Assembly: GCA_029448655.1 (NCBI GenBank)
Contig: JACCLO010000001.1
Span: forward strand, 5,146,001 to 5,210,000
Direction of reading: 5' to 3'
Length of the DNA stretch: 64,000 nucleotides
DNA from: Wolfiporia cocos
Taxonomy: Eukaryota; Basidiomycota; Agaricomycetes; Polyporales; Phaeolaceae
The notes beneath the pieces were generated by a model. The model searched no databases, was not told where the DNA came from, and was given only the letters and a program-made list of their open reading frames with translations. Both the position numbers and the translations under genes were made by a program. Below are positions 12,250 through 23,754 of the stretch, piece after piece (positions within the stretch are counted from its first letter, which is position 1; each line of letters opens with the position of its first letter).

Positions 12250-13327
12250 TGTCACACACCAATTTCAAGTCTTTAGGCACACTACCTTTTCCGATCATCG
12301 AGAGCACCCCCGAGGCTGGAAACCCAATGCCTCAGCTAGATCCAAGCCCCACCTACAAACCATCATGGGCACTAGCTAACAGCATCACCAGCCACGCCTA
12401 ATCACCCTAGTCCCAGACCACATGTCCGGTCCACAAACATAGAGCCCTAGAGTCATGTGACCCAACATAGTACAACGAGCCCAGTAGCACCTAACCCAAC
12501 CAAACCACCACTACCTGGATTACACCTCACATACATACATCACATAGCAGACTCACGGCTAGGACCAGTCCACCCAACCAACCAAACCCAACGCCTCCTG
12601 TCTCCACGAATCACAGCCATTACTGGCTACACGGTCATTACCGACCAAGGACTCACACCATTACTGGCACGGACTATGTACCATACGGACAATGGCCCAC
12701 AGGAGGCCTTAAACCCCAGCGTGCCCACGCAATAGCCTACGGAGGTTCTAAACCCAGTGGACAACGCCCTGTATGACTGAGAACCCTAGCAGTCGCAGGA
12801 AACGCCCCACTGATCGCAGCCGATCACACTCAATCACCCTATGTTACGCACAGCCCGTACTGGCCAGTCCACATTCCCGGCTAATGCCACTTCTCAGTAC
12901 CGATCCCTTGGGAACCTGAACCGCAGATGCCCCAATCACGAACTTAGAATCCCACCATTACTGGTGAACCCCCGATCGACGAGAACCACCGACTTGGGCC
13001 TGATCCGCTACATCGCTATGGACATCACTGCTCCGATGCCATTACTGGCTTAGTCACTCCATGCCTACAGGCAACGTAGCTTAGACCAATCACACTGTGC
13101 CTACTGCCCTTACTGGCCACGCAGCATAACATGTACAAATATGTAGAGTCTATATAATAGCCAGACAGTCTTGAGCGAACCTCAGACTTGTCTTGGCCTC
13201 TTCAGCCTTAGATGCCCCGGACCAGGAAGGTGCCTTTGAGCAAGCCCCCTTCCCCCAGGTGTGTGTTTGAGATTGTAGTGTGTGTCACTGCCTGTGCTCA
13301 TCACGGTAGTGTCAGATACCTGTGACA
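12250..13327 (+). mobile_element. Probable solo LTR, family V
   Basis: Begins TGTCACACACC and ends CCTGTGACA, like the other LTRs here. A TATA box (TATATAATA near 13152) lies ~170 bp from the right end, as in the delimited plus-strand LTRs. The motif CCATTACTGG or a close variant recurs about every 60 bp between 12617 and 13110. No matching 5-bp TSD is found, so the borders are less certain than for the other copies. Confidence 0.5.
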
Positions 13328-13458
13328 CAAAACCCTGCTTACCGATATGAGACTTAATGTAAGGTCTTGAGTAAGCGAGTAATGTTGAGATACGAGCTTA
13401 GTAGAAATCAAGTATGACTGTATAGAACTGAGGACTCTAGCTGCTCAGCTGCCAGTGT

Positions 13459-14996
13459 TGACACAGACCAGGCTGTGGGACTCACCACCTATCCTATGTG
13501 GGGAGGGAGGCAAGAGACTAGTCAAGTGCAGAGGAGGTGAGAATACTTCTACGGCGCACGGTGAGAAGAATAGAACTAAAGTATAGAGTGTCTAGCTCCT
13601 ACTTAAATACATGCTTAAAATAAGGGTCACGTGCTACTGTATAGTATGTACGTTTACCTTAAAGTCCTAGTGAACGTGATCGTACGCCCTAAGGGCCATA
13701 CGGACATAAGCTACTCTACAAAGGCCATGATCCACCGGTAATGGCCGGACCAATCATAAATGAGAGTGAGCGTGGTTCCACCATGAGGTGGACATGTGAA
13801 TGTGGGCGCAGCCCAGGTATAGGCAAGGCCGGAAGACCGGACCTTGAGGGTGATCTGCCATTGGGCAGGATCCATGGGATGACTCAGTGTAGTGCCAAGA
13901 CATCTATGCTATTGGATGGACCTTGTATCATTACTAAGGTGCATCATCATAGACATGTGTTATCGACCGGACCGTGTGGTTACCGGTGACAATGAGGTGG
14001 CCTAGGGCTGGGGTTTATACTTCGCCATGAGGCTAGAAGCCCGGGACTCTGCAAATGCCAGAGCCCGTGGGAGGTCAGTGTAAGCCGGACCAGTAGCAGT
14101 AATAGCGCAGGGCTATAATTATGCTATGATGCCATTCTATTGTAAGGATAGCGTTGTACGTGACATCATCTTCTGGTAGAACAATGATGTAACGGTCTGG
14201 CCTTGAGGGCTGGACCGGTTGATGTAGCGATGATGTAGCTGGGTCTGGACTATGATGCAATGGACATCAGCCATTGCTGATGGTGATGTTGCTATGCGGT
14301 CATAGGTCTGGAGCTGGGGCCAGGAAAGCTGTAGCTATGATGTGTCATGGTCTGCCTCCCAACACACCTATGCCCAATATAAGGCCCTATAATTGAGTAG
14401 GGTGGGCTCCCAGACGAGGTCACTAACGAGGGCAGCACCGACTCAGACTAGGAAGGTATGCAGAGAGAGTAGAGCGAGGGGACACACCCCCACAACAAGA
14501 TTAACAGTTCTGGGGAGTAAGCCCCAGAACGACTATGCTTATATACATGAACGTCGTACACTACTAGCCAGACGACCAGCCCTAAAGGCATGGTCTGTGC
14601 GTACGCGTCTAGCTATATGTCATGTGGTAGCGTATGTAAGCTATAGTCAGCTGACCCTAGATAAGATAGTGATGCTAATCCTACTATCTACCTGGTCATG
14701 TGACAACTAAGGCTTGGGGCCGAGGGTTTGACCCCAGCGCAGGGCAATATGCTGAGGGGTCAGTGGTCTACAGAATAATCTGTGACATGATGTTGAAATG
14801 ATGCATGAGTCCTGACTAGCATGTTATGCTTAGTCGTAAGGGCTTAGTAGCGTGTCATTATGTTACATAAGCGATAAGGGTGGCAATATGGGATAAGTCC
14901 TGGATAACTTGTAGTTAGATGTAGTGATCCTGGATAAATTGCGAAAAATATGCGAAAAATTGCTAGTCCCAGATAAATCTGTGACAAGTATATAGA
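13459..14996 (-). mobile_element. Solo LTR A1 with nested LTR B1
   Basis: Plus-strand reading begins TGACACAGACC and ends CTGTGACA. Flanks are AGTGT (13454-13458) and AGTAT (14997-15001), a TSD with one transition. It aligns along its length with A2 (39930-41019) and with truncated A3 (23755-24670). Without B1 it is ~1.09 kb. No internal coding region remains. Confidence 0.8.
14343..14787 (-). mobile_element. Solo LTR B1
   Basis: 445 bp, flanked by perfect TSD TGATG (14338-14342 and 14788-14792), inserted in LTR A1. It is the reverse-oriented relative of B2 (19151-19589). It carries a GATA doublet (14659-14669), a CCCTAAAGGC block (near 14580), a TATA box (TTATATACATG near 14540) and the palindrome TTCTGGGGAGTAAGCCCCAG near 14509. 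Confidence 0.9.
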
Positions 14997-15285
14997 CATG
15001 AAAGTATAGACCGCTGACACTGCAGTAGGTGCTAAGGCACCCTGTGCATTAGTAGTTACAAGGTAAAGTGACATGATCCATAAATGTTAGGTCCACCGGT
15101 AATGGTGAAGGCCAAGTAATGTGATTCTATGTCCAAGAAGGCCAAACAAATAGCGGTATGTGTGCACTATATCAGTCAGCCCGAGGTGTGACCAAGGCTA
15201 TGGGCTGCTGAGGTAAATAGGTTGATGTGTTGCTAAGACTGGAAGCTAGATGATGACATAGTACAGTGGCAACTACCAAAGTAGA

Positions 15286-15572
15286 CCACTAGCACTGTAC
15301 ACACATGTTTATAAGTAGACAGCAGATGGGGCTTACTCCCCATTTTCATGATTTCCAGCAATAGGGCTTAGGCCCCTCTCTTGCATTCTGCCTGTATGCA
15401 CCCGCATTGTCTGCCCCTTTATCCTCTTGTCTGACTTGACTGGGGTGTACATTGGCTTATAAGGGATTGGTTTCCCCTGAAGGCCCATCTCTGTGCATTG
15501 CTCTAGCTGGATGCCTGGATGTATAGGATCCCCGGCTGCACCAGTCGCACAGATGTTGTAAGTCTGCATCAT
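15286..15572 (+). mobile_element. LTR fragment (rearranged)
   Basis: Contains a TATA-like TTTATAAG (near 15310) followed by the GATGGGGCTTACTCCCCAT palindrome typical of the LTRs here, so it is the downstream part of a plus-strand LTR. Its left part is missing, and it abuts the truncated D-like LTR. On the right it truncates a minus-strand pol gene. Confidence 0.4.
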
Positions 15573-15933
15573 TTTCTATGGCTCAAGATTGCTTCTACTT
15601 CCCATTCTGCTTGGTCAATTTCCTCCTCTATTTCTAGAGGTTTCTTCCTTCCATTCATGTCTGTGGTTTTGTAAAGGTAGAGTTTAGAGGTGTGGAACAC
15701 CAGGTGATATGCCCTATATTGGGAGCCCATCCTAAGCTTGTATGTCACTGGTGACAACTGCTCTATGATAGTAAAAGGACCGATTCCTCTTGGGGCTAAA
15801 CTCCTTTCTGAGTCTTGATAGTCTTTGGTGTGTACCAATACTCTATTGCCAACTTGGAAAGGTGTTTGTTTCTTTCCTTTGTCTGTGTACCACTTTCATC
15901 ATTCTGATGCTACAAGTATTGCTGCTTCAGCTT
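15573..15933 (-). pseudogene. Ty3/gypsy chromovirus pol, 3' fragment (pol-1)
   Basis: Encodes the segment after the integrase core, including DSERSLAPRGIGPF and the start of a chromodomain (WEVEAILSHRK). It then ends at an LTR fragment. It is the continuation of the pol at 16495-18908, from which it is separated by solo LTR X. Closest relative in the window is the pol of the 11.9 kb element at 42806-47340. Confidence 0.8.
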
Positions 15934-16494
15934 TGTCACAGTTTTTCGCTGTAACATGGCAGGGACGTTAAGTACGGTACACACATGACCTTAGATATAG
16001 ATAAGATAGGGGTAGTTGATCGCTAGGCACCTGACCCCTACTGGTCATGTGGTATATTACATAAGCACATCACATTCCCTTTAGCTAGCGTCTGTAGTGC
16101 ACGGGCCATTACTTTAGGGTAGCGTCTTTAGTGACTGCTTGACAGACATGTACTTAAGCCGTGTGGTCTGAGGCTCCCACCTTAGACCTTTCAATCTTGA
16201 CGCTGGGCTTGGCCCCTTACTTGACATCTCATGCGTGCTTGCCTGTGACTGCGACCCTTGTGACCTCGCCCTCGATGATTATCCTTAGCCCGGTGCTATG
16301 CGACCTCGTATCAACGATTATCCTTAGCCTGTCCCTCGTGACCTCACTCTGGCGATTATCCCTGGTTCAACGCTTCGCGAACTCATCCCTACGATTATCC
16401 TTAGCCTCCCACTTCGCGACCTCGTCCTTTGTGATTATCCCTGTAGTAGAGGCGCAGATAGGTTACGCGTGAGTGGCACAACAAGTTTGTGTCA
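15934..16494 (+). mobile_element. Solo LTR X
   Basis: 561 bp, TGTCACAG...TTGTGTCA, with perfect TSD AGCTT (15929-15933 and 16495-16499). It interrupts pol-1 and removing it restores pol continuity. It carries a GATA doublet (15999-16009), the GCACGGGCCATTACTTTAGGG block, and an internal minisatellite near its 3' end. Confidence 0.92.
16255..16443. repeat. Degenerate 36-41 bp minisatellite inside LTR X
   Basis: Five imperfect units share the cores GCGACCTCG and CGATTATCCTTAGCC. The position is downstream of the LTR's TATA-like box, so the array would be transcribed. Confidence 0.8.
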
Positions 16495-18908
16495 AGCTTC
16501 TTGTTGAGCATTGAAATGCTCTTGTGCTATTTTATTGAGGTCTTTGTTTTACCCAACTTGAATGGTATCAGGTCCAGCTCTTGGATGTCTTCCAAGTTCT
16601 AAGTAGAATGGGGAATACTTCATTGTTTCTGAAATTGCATTGTTGTATGGAAATTCCACTGTAGGTAAGAACTGGTACCAGTCATCTTTCTCATATGAGT
16701 TCATGTAACACCAAAGGTATTGTTCTAGTGTTTGGTTTACTCGTTCAATTTGTCCGTCAGCCTGTGGGTGATATGCTGTTGTCATGGATCATTCGATACT
16801 AAGCTCTTTGCACCATTGCTTGAAGAGCTCAGATGAGAACTGTACTCCTCTATCCGAGATGATTTGTTTGGGTAGCCCATGGATGGGATAGAACCTTCTG
16901 TATAATATGGTTGCTAGGTCTTTTGTACCAAAACTGGAGTTGATTGGATAGAAGCATGCTCTCTTGGTTAGTCGATCCACTGCTACCATTATTGAGTGTA
17001 GATGTTTTTATCTGTCTTTGACTTTGGTAAATACATGATGAAGTCACATGCAATGGTGTCCCAGGGGGCTTCAGGTACTGGGTTTGGTTGCAACATTCTG
17101 TACGGCTTTTTAGCTTGATTCTCCATTCATTGACAGGTGTCGCAAGTTTGGGTGTACTTCTTTACATAGATGTACATTCCTGGCCACCAGTAGTTTTGTG
17201 TGATTAACCCATAGGTTTTACCACATCTGTAATGTCCTGCTGATGGTAGATTGTGGTGTATTTCTACAACCTTCTGTCTTAGTTCTGGGATGTCTGGAAC
17301 ATTGACTTTTCCATTGTGTAAGAGTAGGCCATTCTCAAAGTTCCACTATTGTCAATTCGTCTTGAACTCCCTTGGTCCTGTACTTAACAACTTTTCAGTT
17401 ACAGTGTCGTTCATCAATGCTTTTCTAATTTCCTTGAGGAGGGCATTGTCTTTTATTTCATTGTCTGATAGTTGATATGATGTTATTGTGCAGACGGTGA
17501 ATTCTTCTACGAAAAATTCCGGCTTGAGAGTTTTGTCTTGATTATCAAGGTATACCCCCTCTTCGTTATCTGGTCACCTGGACAGAGGATCTGCTGTAAG
17601 CATTGTTTTTGCTGGTTTATGATGCAGCTTAAAATTGAAATGAGTGAGGTATAAAGCCCATCCCGCTTGTCTCCTTGTTAACTTCTGCACCATTTTGAAG
17701 TATGTGAGGTTTCTGTGGTCTGTCCATACTTCAAATGGTTCCTTATGACCTTCTAAATAATGATGCCATTCTTCTAGTGATCTTATGATTGCTAGCAGTT
17801 CCTTGTCATATATTTTATAGTTCCTTTCAGGTTTGCTCATTGATTTGGAGTAGTACATGACTGGGTGATAGTTGTTATCTGATGGGTCCAATTGTGAGAA
17901 TACTGCTCCTGTTGTGAAGTCTGATGCATCTGATTCAATGCAGAATGGGTGGTCTTGGTCTGGAATTCTGAGAATAGGTGCAGAAGTGAATGCAGCCTTT
18001 AGTGCATTGAAGGCTTCCTTTTGTGAATCTCCCCAACTCCACTCGTGATTTTTCTTAGTGAGAGTTGTTAATGGTTTTACTATGTGGGAGAAGTCCTTGA
18101 TGAATCGCCTATAGAAATTGGTGAATCCCAAAAATGCCTGGACTTCTTCGACTCTTCAGGGTTATGGCCATGCTTGTACTCCATTGTACTTAGATGGGTC
18201 CATTTCTACTTTGCCCTTAGAGATTATCATTCCCAAGTATTCAATTGAGGATTGTTTGAAGAAGCACCTTTCAGGCTTCACATATAGGTCACAATCCTTG
18301 AGCCTTTGCAGGACTCTTTTCACAATCCTTCTATGTTCCTTCAGGTCATTTCCAAAGATTAGAATATCGTCTAGGTAGATTTCGACCTTTCCAGATCTTA
18401 TGAAGTCCTCTAAGACATTGTTCATCATGGCTTGAAATGTTACTGGTGTGTTACAGAAACCAAAGTACATTACTGTTGCTTCAAACAGCTCTCTGTGAAT
18501 TATGAAAGCTGTTTTCCACTCGTGCCCTTCCTTAATTTGAACGTTATTGTATCCCCAGCAGAGATCAATCTTCATGAAGATTGAGGCTTGTGCCAATTGA
18601 TCTATGAGTTCAGATATTCGTGGTATGGGGTATTTATTTTGTACTGTTATTTCATTGAGTTTTCTGTAATTGACTACCATTCTTAAGCCTCTGTCTTTCT
18701 TTTTTTTTTTACAAAGAATACGGGAGGGGTGAAAGGTGATTGTGAGGGTTTGATATAACCTTTAACTAGTTCTTCATCAATCCATTGATCTAAGGAGTTT
18801 CATTTATTTGGAGACATTGCATATGGTTTGGATGCTTTGGGGAATTCAACACCTTCTTTTATTTCTATGGCATGGTCATATTCCTTTTGTGTTGGCATTC
18901 TGTAGCTT
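16495..18908 (-). pseudogene. Ty3/gypsy pol-1: integrase, RNase H, RT
   Basis: Reading right to left: reverse transcriptase (18162-18908, with YLDDILIFG), RNase H (17574-18131, with IESDASDFTTGAVFSQ) and integrase (16495-17570). The integrase carries the zinc-binding His/Cys region, the SDRGVQF aspartate and the YHPQADGQIERVNQ glutamate segment. Several stop codons and frameshifts separate these blocks, so the gene is dead. It lies in the same lineage as the pol at 42806-47340. It continues beyond LTR D1 at 19971. Confidence 0.9.
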
Positions 18909-19970
18909 TAACACAAGATAACACTTACTTGTATATCTTGAGGTTTTGAGGTAAGTCGAAGAGGTTGTAAGTTGTTAAGCAGGATACGTTGAGTGGTTAA
19001 CTCATAGTATGAATGCAATGAATAGAACTGAGGCAATAGCGCTCAGCAAGTCCAGTATATATACATGATAAATAAGATTCCTAACACTATGTATTAGGTA
19101 ATACATTATCCGAATGCATATGTACAAGTCCCCAGAGACCTGAGTAATGATGTCACAGATTCCTCTGTTGACACTGATATCCAGCATATTGCCCTTCGCT
19201 GGGGTCGAACATATGGCCTCAAGCCCTGTCTGTCACGTGACCCCTAGATAGTATGGTTACATCGCTATCTTATCTCAGGTCAGCTGACTATGGCTTATGT
19301 ACTCTACTATACACATGATGTGAGGGCAGATGCTTATGCACAGACCATGCCTTTAGGGCTGGTCATCTTGCCAGTAGTGTATACCCATGTATATAAGTGT
19401 AGTCGTCTGGGGCTTACTCCCCAGATTTGTTATACTTGTTGTGGGGGCGTGTCCCCTCGCTCTGTTACTCTCTGCATGCCTATCCCTCTGAGTGCCTCTG
19501 CTGCATAGCAACCTCGGCTGGGAGCCCGCCCTACTCATATATAGGGCCTGCCTAGGGCATATAGGTGTGTGGGGAGACAGACCATGACAAATGAGTAATA
19601 TACATTAAATGGATATACTGATCAATACCGGGATATATCAAGGCGGCATAGGCCGCGCAAATAGCAATTTGTGTGCATTGTCATTAGTAACCTGGGGTGT
19701 GACCAATGCCCGGTCTGCTGACGTGTATAGGCTGACTGCTACGGACGAGATGTCCGATTGGCTAGAGACTAGACTCGTGACTTGATGGTAACTACTAAGA
19801 TAAGATAAATCGTCGTTACAGGAGATAACGCAGCCATCATTCGGCTTGTATCTAATGATATGTTACGAACCAAGATAAGCTACTTATTGGTGTAGAAAGT
19901 CGAGAATAATTGGTAAAAATACCGGAAAAATGGTAGAAAATAGTAGGAAATTAGGAGAATTCTTGTGACA
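18909..19970 (-). mobile_element. Solo LTR D1 with nested B2
   Basis: Plus-strand reading TAACACAAG...CTTGTGACA (first G of the usual TGACAC changed to A). Perfect TSD AGCTT (18904-18908 and 19971-19975) inside pol-1. Without B2 it is ~618 bp and matches D2 (21552-22159) in reverse orientation. The TATA box is near 19055 and a GATA doublet is at 19797-19808. Confidence 0.9.
19151..19589 (+). mobile_element. Solo LTR B2
   Basis: 439 bp, TGTCACAG...CATGACA, perfect TSD AATGA (19146-19150 and 19590-19594), inserted in D1. It has a GATA doublet (19265-19275), the GCACAGACCATGCCTTTAGGG block (near 19340), TATA (near 19390) and a TCTGGGGCTTACTCCCCAGA palindrome. Confidence 0.93.
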
Positions 19971-20640
19971 AGCTTGCTTGTTGCAAGAATACTGTGGGTC
20001 CAAATTCCTCATATTCTTTTGGAACTAGAGTCTTCCATTTTTCAATGTTGACTACTGGTTCCTCGTTGGTCTTATGTGTTATTGCTGCTATAAGGTCAAT
20101 GAAGGTCTTGTATTCCTCATTGTCAAAGGTTGCTAACCAATTGACTAGAGGGTTCTCAGGTTCTACCCTTCCTATAATGTCCATAGGTATATTCCATATA
20201 GTGATGTCTTCATCATTTAAATTGGCAGTTTCTTCTGATGAAGGTTTCTTAGCTTCTTTCTTATGGATACATTGGACTTTGCAGCATGAGTAATCCATTT
20301 CTCCCTTAACCCAATCGAAGTGTGGGTTGTGTCTTCTTAGCCAGTCATACCCTAATATGAGGTCTACTGCATGGAGCTTCATGATGGCAAGGCTGACTGT
20401 TTCCTTATGTTTGCCATGTACCATGTATGCTTTCACAAGTTCTGTTAGTTGACTGATTAGGTTGTGAGTTCTACACACATGATGTACTTAAATGGGTGGA
20501 TTGAGAGCTCCTGTTGTTAATATATTGCTAGATACGAAGTTGCTGTTAATGACTGAGATTGAAGCACCAGAGTCAACCAGTGCTTTGGCTTGTACTTTTT
20601 GCTTATATACTTAGAGTGTCATGCTAATTCTGAAAGACTT
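19971..20640 (-). pseudogene. Ty3/gypsy pol-1: protease region
   Basis: Retropepsin active site LVDSGAS is read on the minus strand near 20560-20590. It is followed by DLILGYDWLRRHNP and the linker KWKTLVPKEYEEFGPTVF that precedes RT in this lineage. It continues into the RT at 18908 once D1 is removed. Stops are present. The upstream boundary with pol-2 is not sharply visible. Confidence 0.8.
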
Positions 20641-21551
20641 AGTGTCAGAACATCATCCAGATATTGCCTTCCAGTTGATTTGGGGTAGATTATTAATTTG
20701 AAGCTAAGGTCTTGCTCTAGTAATGGGCTAGTATATATACATGATTGGGGAAGTGATAAGATGTAGGTCTTAGGGCATAGTGGTTATAGGGTTTTTGTGA
20801 TAGAAGTGTTACGTTCTCAGGGTTGTGGGTTTATTAGTAAGATACATGAAGGTAATGTATACAATGTGGTCAAGGGTTACTTGGGCAAAGGGGATACTTA
20901 CACACTGAGACCACTGGGAAGCTTCTTGGATACACACTTATTCATCTTGGTACAGGGTCTTCGGCTATTAATTCCAAAATTGAATAAGTCTTCTTTCCTG
21001 ACATCACCCCCCCATCTAGCGAATCATCCTGATTTGCAAAATCTGTTTCATGGATTACAACTGATTCAAGCTGCGGTTCTGCAAGGATATAGTCATCCAC
21101 ATCACATTGCTCGTTCCACTGACAACTAAATATCTTGGCTAGTTTGGTGACATGTGTGATGGGATATTGTTAGATATGTGTAGCGTCGACTTTTGGAGTT
21201 CCCCAATATTCCGGACTTCAGACTATAATTTGGTATGGAGTTTTATAATTTTTCCAATTGCAAGGTAGGAAGGTGATTACTGGATTATTGTGATTCCAAT
21301 AGACATATTGTATTTCTCCTTGTAAGATTTTATTCATGTTGAATTCACTGTGGATGACTGCAATACCAATGCATCTAGGGTGTCTGCAGTGATTTCCACA
21401 CTGATGTCCTGGTATGTCTTTCTCGATGCCTCTGTTTTTCCATTGTGCTCCTGGGGCACTAGGATTTTTGTCATAGAAGTCATGTATCAGGGAGTTGGGG
21501 GTATTATAATGTGAGCTCCATTTCTGGTGTCCATTTTCGTTTACTAGGAAT
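20641..21551 (-). pseudogene. Pol-2 C-terminal region (decayed)
   Basis: Minus-strand reading continues pol-2 after removal of LTR D2 into a chromodomain-like stretch (FLVNENGHQKW, then LIHDFYDKNP) and a Cys/His cluster (PGHQCGNHCRHPRC) of unknown role. It is broken by stops. Towards 20700 the reading is lost. Confidence 0.5.
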
Positions 21552-22159
21552 TGTCACAAGAATTCTACTAATTTCCTACTATTTTCTACTATTTTCCCGG
21601 TATAACTACCAATTTATCTCGACTTTCTATACCAATAACTAGCTTACTATCGTAACCTATACGTTAAATACAAGCTGATTGATGGCTATGTTATCTCCCG
21701 TAACAATGGTTATCTTATCTACAAGTAGTTACCATCAAAGTCACATGTCTAGTTACAGCCAATTGGACATCTCGTCTGTAGCACGTCAGCCTAACAATGT
21801 CAGCGGACCAGGCTTTGGTCACACCCCAGGTTACTAATGACAATGCACACAATATGCTATTCACACGGCCGCTGCCACCTTTCTATATCCCGGTATTGTT
21901 TGGTATATCCTTTTAATGTGTATTACTCATTACTTAGGTCTCTGGGGACTTGTACATATGCATTGGGATATTGTATTACCTAATACACAGTGTTAGGGGT
22001 CTTATTCATCATGTATATATACTGGACTTTCTGAGTGCTATTGCCTCAGTTCTATTCATTGCATTCATACTATGAGTTAACCTCACAACATATCCTGCTT
22101 AACATCTTACCTCTTTCTTTGCAACCTCAAGCTAACCAAGTAAGTGTTATCTTGTGTTC
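21552..22159 (+). mobile_element. Solo LTR D2
   Basis: 608 bp, TGTCACAAG...CTTGTGTTC, perfect TSD GGAAT (21547-21551 and 22160-22164). Same family as D1, opposite strand. The GATA doublet (21710-21720) and TATATATA (near 22014) are visible. The terminal CA has decayed to TC. Confidence 0.9.
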
Positions 22160-22440
22160 GGAATTGGACTCGACCATCGAATTCTCTGCTTTGCATGATG
22201 ATGGATGGAGGTACCTCATCCCGGGGGGTGACTATGTCAGCTCTGGCCCTGGATTTAGGTATAGCGTTGAAATATGGATTTAGTTGGGATTCATTGAATA
22301 TGTTGTGAATCCCCCACATGTTTGGTGGTAGGTCAAGCTTGTATGCAGATGCTCCTATTTTTGTTGTGACTGTGTATGGTCCATATCATTTTGGATCCAG
22401 CTTTTTAAGGCTAGTCCCCATGTTCAGATTTGTTCCTTCA
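22160..22440 (-). pseudogene. Pol-2 fragment after the integrase core
   Basis: Encodes LDPKWYGPYTV-like and LPPNMWGIHNIFNESQL-like segments of the Ty3/gypsy integrase C-terminus (one W codon is now a stop). It continues across solo LTR E into 22982-23075. Confidence 0.75.
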
Positions 22441-22981
22441 TGACATGGGAATCTGTGCATACCGCTATGTGGGGATCTCCCCCCTATCTCCTATCCCAAA
22501 GGGAGAACAGGAGTTGTTGTGGTCTTGACAACGACCCTGCCAGTCCTAAGTGGTGGTGACCATCCATTGGTGAGGACACTAGTCACTGGGCCCCAGGCTA
22601 GCAGTGGTGAGAGGAGGAGTTGTTGCCAGCATGCAAGCACACAGTAGAGAAGAAATTCCCAGGGGACTCGCCCCCAAGATCGAGAATACAAGTTCTGAGG
22701 TTAAGCCTCAGAATGCTACCTGTATATATATATACCAGTCATCACAGCCACTGTGAAGTACCCTACCCTAAAGCAAGGCTTGTGCACTTGGTCATGTGAG
22801 AGTGACAGAGGTAACGAGGTAACGTATAACTACTTGTGACAAAGATGGGACCATATCTACCAGTAGATAAGATAAAGATGCGCGCTACCACACCAGCGCC
22901 AGTCAAGTCACATGAGATGAAGGAAACACAAAAACTAATGAGTTACGAAGGTAAGGGATGAGCTCACAATTTCTTGTGACA
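22441..22981 (-). mobile_element. Solo LTR E
   Basis: 541 bp, TGACATGGG...CTTGTGACA, perfect TSD CTTCA (22436-22440 and 22982-22986). Carries TATATATATA (near 22721), the CCCTAAAGC block (near 22765), the TTCTGAGGTTAAGCCTCAGAA palindrome (near 22693) and a GATA doublet (22865-22875). Confidence 0.92.
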
Positions 22982-23075
22982 CTTCAATCTACACTTTATC
23001 TCCTGGATTATAATTCCTGCTGGGTTTCCTATGGCTGTCGTATATCCTTTTCTACTATTCTTTTGCTTTGTTTAT
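22982..23075 (-). pseudogene. Pol-2 fragment
   Basis: Short piece of integrase C-terminal coding sequence between solo LTRs E and F. It joins the flanking pol-2 pieces when the LTRs and one TSD copy are removed. Confidence 0.7.
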
Positions 23076-23573
23076 TGACACAAACACTCACTTGATTGGT
23101 TGGTTGTTGAGGCTAGAAGCATCAAGTTGTTATGAGGGTAAGTTTGCTAAAGTGGATCACACTAAAGCAGTAGTTGAAGAAGTGAATTGATCTGAAGTCT
23201 AAGGGCTTCAGATGCCAGCTTATATGCATGCAATCTACGACCCCTAATACTGTAAGGATAAGACCCCTAATACTAGCAGGGCGTAGGGTTAGACCGGTAT
23301 TGGTCGTAAGCCGAAGCATGCGTTTACTATTGTCCAATAGCCATAAAGGCTCGTTGTATCAGTCAGCATATGATGTAATGTCATGTGCCTATGATATCAC
23401 TGTGATGTCATTATCTAGAGTGAGTCTACTATGATGTCACTATGGACGAGCTCTGGATCTTTGGTTTCTTAAGTGAAACGTTACATTAGTCTGTTAGGCT
23501 CAAAGAGCACAGTTGTTGTCAATAATTCCAGATAAATTTGGGAAAAATTGGTAAAAATTCGGAATTTGTGACA
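23076..23573 (-). mobile_element. Solo LTR F
   Basis: 498 bp, TGACACAAAC...TTTGTGACA, perfect TSD TTTAT (23071-23075 and 23574-23578), inserted in pol-2. A near-duplicate ACCCCTAATACT occurs twice around 23240-23275. Confidence 0.9.
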
Positions 23574-23754
23574 TTTATGTTTTATGTAGCCTGTTCCTGT
23601 ATATTCTTCATGTGTGTGATCCATTCCTGAAGTGCCTTTGGTCCCTGTGTGGTATCCGGGTTTTCAATCCCTGTGTAAGCCTCTTGTCCATGTGTCGTGT
23701 AAAATGTAGTAAATCCTGTGGTACTATTTACAGGTGATTTGTATGCAAAGGCTG
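23574..23754 (-). pseudogene. Pol-2 integrase fragment
   Basis: Minus-strand reading AFAYKSPVNSTTGFTTF is the conserved segment of Ty3/gypsy integrases after the catalytic glutamate. It ends at truncated LTR A3. Confidence 0.75.

Larger units (their letters stand above)
13323..15285 (-). mobile_element. D-like LTR, interrupted and truncated
   Basis: Starts TGACACAAAACC and resembles the D LTR at 18909-19970, including the segment before the TATA box and the segment around 15160-15280. LTR A1 (13459-14996) is inserted exactly at its TATA box. The distal end is lost where an unrelated LTR piece begins. Confidence 0.45.

Noticed and set aside
12457..13053. Pro/Thr-rich plus-strand frames
   Set aside because: They lie within LTR V and follow its repeated CCATTACTGG motif; no protein family.
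16255..16443. Regularly spaced repeats as a CRISPR-like array
   Set aside because: Units are degenerate, contiguous and of uneven length without unique spacers, in a eukaryotic LTR.
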